Assembly: GCA_964019415.1 (NCBI GenBank) | Contig: OZ025879.1 | Location: forward strand, 186,001 to 250,000 | From: Ianthella basta | Lineage: Eukaryota; Porifera; Demospongiae; Verongiida; Ianthellidae | Direction of reading: 5' to 3' | DNA: 64,000 nucleotides | Part shown: positions 57,218-64,000 of the stretch, one piece after another | Numbering within the stretch: position 1 is the first letter of the stretch | Layout: every line of letters starts with the position of its first letter | Made by a program: the position numbers and the translations under genes | Notes under the pieces: generated by a model | Told to the model about the DNA's origin: nothing | Seen by the model: only the letters and a program-made list of their open reading frames with translations | Databases searched by the model: none

Positions 57218-59159
57218 TATGACACGAACTTGCCCACCTTACTAACAGGCATGAGAACGCATGTAGAAAAACACATAACATAACAGAGCAACTCATAAAT
57301 CCTTTGACAATTTAAAATTAACAGCAAACTTGTATTGACTATTCAGGGGCAATTGAAGGAGAAGTTAGGGGAATCACCTGCCAGGCTCCTTGCCCCACTT
57401 CTGGGGGAGTGGTCCAGCCCCACCATTGATGGTCCGGGCTGGGATTTCAAAGATGCAGCAGAAGAATCTTCTTGTATGTGGGTGGGGCACATGCAGTGGG
57501 GTCACGCCCATCACTGGAGCAAGTGGAAAGAGAAATACATTAACTTAAGAATACTCACAGCTTCCCTTCACCCACACCCTTCACACGTCACACTTCACTT
57601 ACCATGAAGCAATACATGACCCTGAGAGAGCACTGTCCCCAAAGATGACTGTGGCCAGCTCCCTGGCTGTGGAGTATGACACGAACTTGCCCACCTTACT
57701 AACAGGCATGAGAACGCATGTAGAAAAACACATAACGTAACAGAGCAACTCAACTGAACAAGAGGACACTTCATGCTAATACCTGTGTTCATGGTGTGTG
57801 CATTTGCACTTGACTCACCTCTCCAGTCACACTAACACTGACTGTCCCCAAAAATGACTGTGGTCAGCTTCCTAGCTGTGGAGTATGACAGGAACTTGCT
57901 CAGCTCACTAGCGAAGATTGGCAGGGCATTGAGATCTTCATCTGTGAAGGCATGAGGATGCATATAGAAAAACACATAACGTAACAAAGCAATTTAACAA
58001 GAGGACTATCACACTTTTGCTAATACCTGTGTCATGGTGTGCGCATTTGCACTTGACTCAGCTCTCCAGTCACACTCTATTGAAGGCAATAAGACAAGGA
58101 GATGTGATAAACATGTAACAAAGAAATAAAGTGGAATGAGATCCAAAAGACATTCTAACATTGGATGTGCTTGCAGTGTTCGTGGAGGACAAGCGACGTT
58201 TGAGTGAGTGGGTCAGTCAAAGAAGTAGCAACACATTGGCAGTTGAGTGCTGCTCATGCCTTCTCTTCCATCGGCAGAAGGAGTGTGTTTCAAGCTACGA
58301 AAAGTGCCTTCTTCCCTTTGAGAGGGCAAGGGGATGGAGAAGTGACAAAGAGAAAGATTGAGGGAGTAAATTAAGGAGGGGGAGGGGACAGAACACAAAG
58401 ACAGAGAGGGGAGGCAGAGCACAGGGGAAGCAACTGGCAGAGCAAAAACTGTGTAAGGCCCCATCAGCAGTCTTTATCCACACAATGCAGTAGGGACTGC
58501 ACACAAGTTAAGATGGAATGAAACAAGTTCCCGTGTTTCTATCATTTAAGTGACTGCCTCACTCCTCAAGTCTGCATAACACCTCTGTACAAGTCCACGG
58601 AACAATGATAATGGCATTCACAAGTGTGTGACAATCAGGAGTGTGTTTTGATAAATAAACAGTCAAGAGTTTTTCTATGGTGTGGTAAAGTAAACAGCAA
58701 AATTAATGGCTAAGCTGTTAGTACACCTGTTCCTGAAGAATTAGCATGAAAAAATGAAGAGAAATACCCTAACTTAAGAATACTCACAGTTTCCCCTCAC
58801 CCGCACTCTTCACACCTCATCTGCCATGAAGCAGCGTCTGACACTGAGAGAACATTGCCCTCAAAGACGACAGAGGCAGGCTCGCTGGCTGTGGAGTATG
58901 ACAGGAACTTGCTCAGTTTGCAGCGAAGTGCGCCAAGCTGTCGACTTCTTTTTCTGTGGGGGTGTGAGAATGCATGTAGAAAAAATAACACAACAGAGCA
59001 ACTTAACAAGAGGAATAACATACTTCTTGCCAATACCTGCATTCATTGTGTGTGCACTTGCACTTGACTAAGCTCTCAAGTCACACTCTCAAAAGGCGAT
59101 AAGGAAATGTGATAAACAAGTAACAGACAAGTGAAACAAAATAATGCAAGACCTTCTAA

Positions 59160-59625
59160 CATTGGACACTCTTGCAGTGTTCGTGGAGGGCAAGCGACGT
59201 TTGAGAGAGTGGGTCAGTCAAAGAAGTATCAACACATTGGTACATAGACCATCTTAATTAGCATTTCCGAGTGTCACTGATTAGTCAGTGCCCGGTGTGG
59301 CAGTTTCAAAGGAGGCTCTGGATAGAGCCCGCCCACACTGGCATATAAAGAGGGAATGGATCAGTGGCTGTTGGCGGTGACCAGTGACCCGGCTGCTAAA
59401 GGGTCGGCTAAAGATCTGGAGGTTGCCGGTGCTGGTCCGATTCACTGCCATTTTTCCCTTCCCCCCTTCTTTCCTTACCATGTGTAGTTCCAAACGTTAT
59501 CTTTCAAACACATTGGTAGTTGAGTGTTGATGTTTTCTCTTCCAACTGCAGAAGGAGCAAGCAGAACACATCCAGGTCCTCGAGTACACACTCATGGAGA
59601 TAACCCGCCTCAAGGAACACCAATA
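59160..59625 (+). pseudogene. Exon-like remnants, coiled-coil protein end
   Basis: Two stretches with good acceptors: VFVEGKRRLREWVSQRS (about 59178-59230) and KEQAEHIQVLEYTLMEITRL then KEHQ stop (59551-59625). Related copies of both lie at 58180-58225 and 58276-58310 with altered ends. They may be terminal exons of a decayed duplicated gene. Confidence 0.35.
59300..59480 (+). repeat. Possible tRNA-derived SINE fragment
   Basis: cagtggctgttggcggtgac and, about 60 bp later, ggtgctggtccgattc resemble degenerate A and B boxes of a Pol III promoter. No poly(A) tail is clear. Weak call. Confidence 0.25.
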
Positions 59626-59954
59626 GACAGACCTAGTTGCATGGTCTTCCAATGCAGAGAACATTGCTCTTTGCAGTACTAACACTGCACAATGCTATTC
59701 CTTAGTACTACTGCTGGTGTAATGTTATGCTGACATCATATGCATGTTTTGAAGTATCCTCAGTGAGTCATTTATGGCTAAATGTGAACATGTCAATTTT
59801 TGGTTCTTGTTCAATCTGCGTGTGCACCGGGAGGGGGGGGGGGTAGGGGGACAGCGGAATTTGAGAGCCTCTGCTCACTGGACATCATGTAGCCAGCAGA
59901 GGCGAGTGACCCCACATCTACAGGACAGCCTAGTCTCATCATTAGCCTGTTACT

Positions 59955-60012
59955 GCTGATAAAGCTGGTTTATCAGCTGATGAAGGCCTACGTGGCTGAA
60001 ACGTCCTGAGTT
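59955..60012 (+). ncRNA. Hammerhead-ribozyme-like motif
   Basis: The core CTGATGA (59977-59983) and GAAA (59998-60001) flank a 4-bp helix II (GGCC/GGCT, one G-U) with a 5-base loop. After a two-pair helix III (AC/GT) the cleavage triplet would be GTC (60003-60005). Bases CTGA after it pair with TCAG before the core (helix I, then an internal loop). One extra A sits between the core and helix II, unlike the classical fold, so activity is uncertain. A perfect 8-bp hairpin (CTGATAAA/TTTATCAG) just upstream competes. Confidence 0.35.
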
Positions 60013-60247
60013 ACAGTGAATTTCTGCTATGCAAGTGCTCAAACAACTACCCACTAGCAATAATACATCCCACGTAGCAATGAGTCTCTACGCTATCATA
60101 ACAGTGACATGTTTGCACCAACATCAATTCTCCACTAACACACACTGCAGTAAAGGACAGGACTCTCTCTCTCTCGTGCCTCACACCCTTGTGTGGCGAT
60201 GGCAGGAAGTGTCACATACAGCAACTAATGGTTTGATTAATGTTATA

Positions 60248-60323
60248 CAGTCGGTTTCAGAATGGTTGTCCAAAATGGCAAATCGCAAATGGCGTGACGT
60301 ATTGGCAAATGGCGTGACGTCAT
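60248..60323 (+). repeat. Left terminal inverted repeat
   Basis: Contains two copies of GCAAATGGCGTGACG in direct orientation, probable transposase-binding iterons. Confidence 0.93.
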
Positions 60324-60393
60324 GCATAGCATTCATCACGTTACACAGTAATCAGATTTGGCGCGCGCGGTCTGAAGCTAGGTGTAAGTCTCG

Positions 60394-61500
60394 ATGGATG
60401 GTCACTATTGGGATTTGTTGCTCGGCTCTACACCGGTACCGTATTCAGAAGATGAAGAGTTGCCTTCCCTGCTCACGTTAAACCAACTCTCTCCTGTCGT
60501 CGGAACGCAAGGCCACTACGTTTTACGCGATCCGTCCGCCTCTCTCATTTCAGTAGCTACGGATGACGGTTGTCTACTAGAGGGAACGGCCAGCATCTCC
60601 ACAGTGGTGGATGACAGCTGCCTGCAATTGCAAGCGGAAACGGCGAGCATCTCGTCAGGGACAGAGACAGGAACAGCAAACGTCTCAGAGGCGACTACTC
60701 CTGGGGCACAGATTGTGAAAGAGCTGGCAGTGAAAGTCTTGCCCTCCATAGATGCCAGAGAAAAGGAGGCAAAGACTTACGTTGTGAAGAACATTCCAAG
60801 AAACTCCACAACTGGTATGGCGTCTTTCAAAACATATCTTTCAGAACAGCTGGGCGTGGAAGGAATTGCTGATATTGGATATTACCTCAGAGGAGGAAAA
60901 AGAGTTTGGATTAAGTCTTGCGGTGACTTGGTTAGTGTCTTAGTAGACATTGATGTCAAGTGCAGAGGAAGCATTTGGGTCGTGGAAGAAGGCTATGAAG
61001 ATGATGTTGAAATTGCACCAAAAACAAAGAAACGGAGGTCCGATGCAGAAGAGAGGCAGGAACGGGTACAGGCGAAGTTTGAAGACTTGAAGAAGTGGCA
61101 TGGCACTAAATACACATCTCCGCAGTATAGATTTTGGGCAGAAGCCTTGGAAGTGGGTTTGCACACAAGCACTGATGATCCCCCTCGTGGCCGAATGTTT
61201 GAAGGCCCCAAAACTTGCAAGAAACCCAGTGAACTGAAAGAAGCATTTACCGAATTGGCAAAGACTCTTACCGATGTGGTACGAGGAGGTCATAATACAC
61301 CACCATTGTCTAGCAGCCCACTAAAGCACAATGATACTGGTTCTCCTAATGCTTCAAGACCGCTGAAAGTTGCTGACCTGAAATCTAAGTATATTCAGCA
61401 GATCAAGGACCTCTTCAGCCTTTATGAAGTCGGAGCCCTGAGTCAAGATGATTTTGACAAGCAGAAAGGTATCATACTCGAACAAATGGGATTATGCTGA
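60394..61500 (+). CDS. Transposon accessory protein, unknown function, SHOCT-like tail
   Basis: 368 residues in one exon from MDGHYWDLLLGSTPV to MGLC. The N-terminal 110 residues are acidic, Ser/Thr-rich and probably disordered. A globular part at about residues 125-210 starts KTYVVKNIPRNSTTGMASFK. A basic stretch APKTKKRRSDAEERQERVQA could be a nuclear signal with helix. A WHGTKYTSPQYRFWAEALEV segment follows, then a C-terminal helical hairpin YIQQIKDLFSLYEVGALSQD and DFDKQKGIILEQ. The hairpin resembles the SHOCT motif (aromatic, G-L-S/T-x-E/D-E/D-F, K). It is convergent with the transposase and lies wholly inside the inverted repeats, so it is carried by the element. Its role is not known. 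It may regulate or assist transposition. Confidence 0.75.
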   Translation: MDGHYWDLLLGSTPVPYSEDEELPSLLTLNQLSPVVGTQGHYVLRDPSASLISVATDDGCLLEGTASISTVVDDSCLQLQAETASISSGTETGTANVSEATTPGAQIVKELAVKVLPSIDAREKEAKTYVVKNIPRNSTTGMASFKTYLSEQLGVEGIADIGYYLRGGKRVWIKSCGDLVSVLVDIDVKCRGSIWVVEEGYEDDVEIAPKTKKRRSDAEERQERVQAKFEDLKKWHGTKYTSPQYRFWAEALEVGLHTSTDDPPRGRMFEGPKTCKKPSELKEAFTELAKTLTDVVRGGHNTPPLSSSPLKHNDTGSPNASRPLKVADLKSKYIQQIKDLFSLYEVGALSQDDFDKQKGIILEQMGLC

Positions 61501-61821
61501 CTTGGCAGTTAGCTAAGCAGGACCTCAGCTGGTAACTTTTGCAGTTGCTTTTGAGTTTGTACAGTTAAATTTTGCTTGACCACATGCATATAGTTACAAT
61601 ATGTTTTCTTTTGCACCATTGTGCATGCTTTTTGATTACATGAATTATGATTCAGAATTTAATTGGACTACAACTGGATGGAGTAATGATGTGTAATCTG
61701 GAAACATTACCATGTATAGCGAGCGTAATATGTAATTATGCATACATGTATACACAAATCATATGAGGTTGTTGTGATTAAGTGTTGCATAGTATACTGT
61801 ATAATAAAACAGTAAACCAGT

Positions 61822-62784
61822 CTAAACTTTATATCCAGCATGCTTAATATATCCTGCACAATCAGCTGCCTTGACTTCCATAAAAGCTGAATATATGACT
61901 AATCTTGGATTTTGACAGGATTGATAGACAGCTGCATTCTTCTGCAGTTCTCGTTTCACTTGGCTGAAAACTTCTTCAATGGGGTTCATATCTGGACTGT
62001 ATGCTGGTAAGAACCACAACAAACAACTAGCGTTATCTACCAAATCTTGAACCTGCTGAACGTGGTGTATGGATGCATTGTCCATGATCAGTATTGATCT
62101 CGGGTTGACTCCATCAAAAGGCATCATAACGGGAAGAACTGACCTTTCAATATAATCACAAAAGTGGATGCCATCAACACCACCTTCTAGCAATTCAACA
62201 TCTTCAATTCCTCGTGTTGACATCGAAGCTAAGGCAGAAAATCGTTTCCCGCGCCCCATCAGCTTCTGACTCACTGGTGCAATTCCTCTTAGGCTGTATC
62301 CCATCCTTCGCAAACTGTCCCTGCGATCGACACCAGATTCATCCAACCATACAAAGTATGATGCGTCGATGTCTTCTATTCGAACAGAAAAGGCTGCTCT
62401 CTCTGCTTCTGATCGCGTCAAAACTAAGTGTCGTATCTTTCTCCTTGTGAGTCCCAAACGCTGTGTGGTCCTACAAATCGTCGGGATAGATACCACCACG
62501 CCTGCTTTCTCTTCAAGATACCGCTGAACTTCGTCCAAGTAAATTCCTGGATTCTCAAAAATGACGTTGAGGACCAGCGTTTCTTCTAGACTTGTTAACG
62601 TTCTCGGTCTACCAACGCTTACCCTGCTTGCAACGTATCCGGTTGCTAAGAAGAGACCGACGATCCTTCTAACCGTTCTTGCAGAGACATACAGTGATTC
62701 CGCAATTTCGTCCGGATTAGCCTCCTTATAGACGCTCTGCCAAACAATCCGCCACCGAAGGTCTTCTGAAAAAGGAACAGGCAT
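61822..62784 (-). CDS. Tc1/mariner (IS630-type) DD34E transposase
   Basis: 320 residues, intronless and intact, from MPVPFSEDLRWRIVWQ. The N-terminal paired helix-turn-helix region (IAESLYVSARTVRRIVGLFL; VSIPTICRTTQRLGL) should bind the terminal repeats, with a GRPRTLT AT-hook-like GRPR linker. Catalytic residues are Asp in FVWLDESGVDR, Asp in ILIMDNASIHH, and Glu in LPAYSPDMNPIEEVF. Counting gives 34 residues between the second Asp and Glu. The gene performs cut-and-paste transposition into TA. It ends KHAGYKV at 61822, and both ORFs are served by the AT-rich gap between 61500 and 61822. Confidence 0.95.
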   Translation of the reverse strand: MPVPFSEDLRWRIVWQSVYKEANPDEIAESLYVSARTVRRIVGLFLATGYVASRVSVGRPRTLTSLEETLVLNVIFENPGIYLDEVQRYLEEKAGVVVSIPTICRTTQRLGLTRRKIRHLVLTRSEAERAAFSVRIEDIDASYFVWLDESGVDRRDSLRRMGYSLRGIAPVSQKLMGRGKRFSALASMSTRGIEDVELLEGGVDGIHFCDYIERSVLPVMMPFDGVNPRSILIMDNASIHHVQQVQDLVDNASCLLWFLPAYSPDMNPIEEVFSQVKRELQKNAAVYQSCQNPRLVIYSAFMEVKAADCAGYIKHAGYKV

Positions 62785-62854
62785 GTTTCACTAGGCTTAC
62801 ACCGTATAGGATACTGCTTATACGCAAAGACGTCGTTTTAGAGCCCCATTTGCA

Positions 62855-62930
62855 ATGACGTCACGCCATTTGCTAATGCGTCACGCCATTTGCGATTTGC
62901 CATTTTGGACAACCATTCTGAAATCGACTG
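62855..62930 (-). repeat. Right terminal inverted repeat
   Basis: On the minus strand, two copies of GCAAATGGCGTGACG, followed just inside by a third truncated GCAAATGG at about 62846-62853. Confidence 0.93.
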
Positions 62931-63184
62931 TATACGGTGCCTCAGGTGGATAGTGGGTCAGAGCTGTGTGCATATGCTAATGCCAGGGGCTACCTCCTCC
63001 CACAATATAATGGCATCCTGAAGTGGGCTGGGATGAGACTAACAATGGTTTAGCAGTGGGTTGGGGTAGGATAACCCTAAACATAGCAGCAATACACATA
63101 TACATCTACTTGGTGACATCCTGTCCTAGCTTACAGCTGGGCAGCCTCTGCTGAGTGTCATGTCACTGCAAGCTTGTGGTGGAA

Positions 63185-63545
63185 CACACATGCACTGTGG
63201 GTGGGTCACTTACGTGATGCATGGAACATTCCTTTTAATGAGTGTCCTGTTGCCAGGACATTCCGTGCCTTGGATGGCCCACCCATGAACACAAGTTCGC
63301 TTAACCTCCCCACACAGACCACTTTCACATGCATAGAAAGAAGCACTTTACATGGAAGTGCATACACGTCGAGGAATCACCAATATGCTTATCAAACTCA
63401 CACAAGAGAGCAGATGAAGAGTTTAGGGTTTTGAGATCATGTGTAACGCCGTCAAAATCCCAGGAAACTGTCTAAAGTCTCAGTTATAATTAGCATGTCA
63501 ACAACATCTTGTGGCAGCCATTTTCTTTGCCCGGTCACGTGATGA
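63185..63545 (-). pseudogene. Decayed partial duplicate of TM2D2
   Basis: gtgggtgggtcacttacgtg (63200-63219) and gaacattccttttaatga match TM2D2 exon 3 and its donor (52119-52160). Homology continues with substitutions through the Cys-rich exon to about 63310. A second block at 63395-63545 matches exon 1 and the promoter (caaactcacacaaga; cagccattttctttg; ggtcacgtgatgac). The TM2-domain exon is absent and the frame is broken. Confidence 0.65.
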
Positions 63546-63576
63546 CTGTAAAGGGCGGTTTGTACGTACAGTGCTT

Positions 63577-63642
63577 CTAGCCTCGTTTCCAGACGCAATC
63601 CTCTCGCGCGCGCAGAGGCAAGGGTCTGGGAACGAGACTGCA
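63577..63642. repeat. Short fold-back (MITE-like) sequence
   Basis: agcctcgtttccagacgc is answered by gggtctgggaacgagactgc, an imperfect 20-bp inverted repeat. A related agcctcgttcccag lies at 45057. Confidence 0.6.
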
Positions 63643-64000
63643 GTGCTTCAGGGTCTTGGGTAGAGTTTCAGGGGGGTTATCCCCACTTGCCCATGACCAT
63701 GTGACTTTAACTTATTATTGACACTGAGGACGACCTATGCACTAATCATGTATGCACATGATCAGAGCTGATTGCTATGTTCAGTGTGGACACAGAACAA
63801 ACTAGAGTACACATAGTGTACATACCCCACACACGAGCGAACAGTTAATGCATGTTTGTGAGTGTAGACAGTGTAGTGCTATGTAATTGGTTGACAGCAT
63901 CTAAAACTATTTTGTTAAGTGCTTCAATTGTAAATAAAGAGTACTTAGTTAAAATCAGTGATGAAGTGCTTTATGCACTGCTGTAGTAGAGGTTGGCACA

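Larger units (their letters stand above)
55840..58920 (-). pseudogene. Array of four degenerate copies of an exon cassette
   Basis: On the minus strand four places encode versions of SKFLSYSTARELATVIFG followed by LSGSDAASWQMRC: 56208-56135, 57690-57600, 57950-57835 and 58950-58825. Intron-like splice signals surround some copies. The 58.9-kb copy has a one-base loss (GCAAACTGAGC instead of a continuous frame), and the 57.9-kb copy runs into a stop. The flanking 300-bp block with cctttgacaatttaaa is also duplicated (55838 and 57298). Source gene not recognised. Best read as tandemly duplicated, decayed pieces of a gene or element. Confidence 0.5.
60248..62930. mobile_element. Complete Tc1/mariner-IS630 transposon with two genes
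   Basis: 2683 bp bounded by 76-bp terminal inverted repeats (60248-60323 and 62855-62930) with three mismatches, beginning CAGTCGRTTTCAGAATGG. TA on each side (60246-60247, 62931-62932) is the target duplication typical of the superfamily. It carries a plus-strand accessory ORF and a convergent minus-strand DD34E transposase, both intact, which suggests recent activity. Confidence 0.93.
62933..64000. other. Right end of the window, no functional gene
   Basis: Apart from the TM2D2 remnant and the fold-back, this is AT-rich non-coding sequence. It ends with an aataaa-containing stretch near 63934 and the words gaggttggcac, which resemble the first bases of the window (aggttggcaaaaggcaca). Confidence 0.5.

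Overview
The window looks like a compact, intron-rich, GC-moderate nuclear genome segment from an early-branching animal, most likely a demosponge. Animal-type genes are present (GPSM/LGN with GoLoco motifs, MED7, TM2D2, FANCA, XRCC4, PPAN, BiP). There is also a nuclear tRNA(Ile)-lysidine synthase with a mitochondrial-looking leader. That is expected where mitochondrial AUA still reads as isoleucine, as in demosponges, and not in most other animals. The organism assignment is an inference.

Layout, left to right: TilS (minus, 3' part off the window) is head to head with a small GPI-anchored mucin-like protein (plus). BiP/HSPA5 (minus) is head to head with the Brix-domain ribosome factor PPAN (plus), whose introns carry four large minisatellites. 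A mucin-like type I membrane protein with a coding VNTR (minus) follows. About 2 kb of non-coding repeats lead to a many-exon FANCA (plus, 18.5-27.9 kb). Next come three tandem minus-strand genes that each join a mannose-6-phosphate-receptor-homology (MRH)-like N-terminus to a GH29 alpha-L-fucosidase (28.2-39.0 kb). They are only 55-70 bp apart. MED7, GPSM and a ZZZ3 homologue follow, all minus. ZZZ3 is head to head with an intronless FAAH-type amidase (plus). TM2D2 (minus) is head to head with a single-exon XRCC4 (plus).

The last 10 kb is mobile and decayed DNA. It holds degenerate repeated exon cassettes, a 1-kb insertion with an ORF, a hammerhead-like motif, an intact two-gene Tc1/mariner transposon with 76-bp inverted repeats, and a decayed partial copy of TM2D2.

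Housekeeping and DNA-repair genes (FANCA for interstrand crosslinks, XRCC4 for end joining) sit in short head-to-head or tail-to-tail arrangements. BiP has a perfect ER-stress response element, and each fucosidase has an E-box of the lysosomal CLEAR type just before its ATG. The strongest candidates for new biology are the MRH-fucosidase cluster (fusion, triplication, gene conversion, intron VNTR growth), the two-ORF transposon, and the ZZZ3 homologue without its ZZ finger. Exon boundaries were read by eye from splice signals and reading phase. Where exact junctions are given, the phases close.
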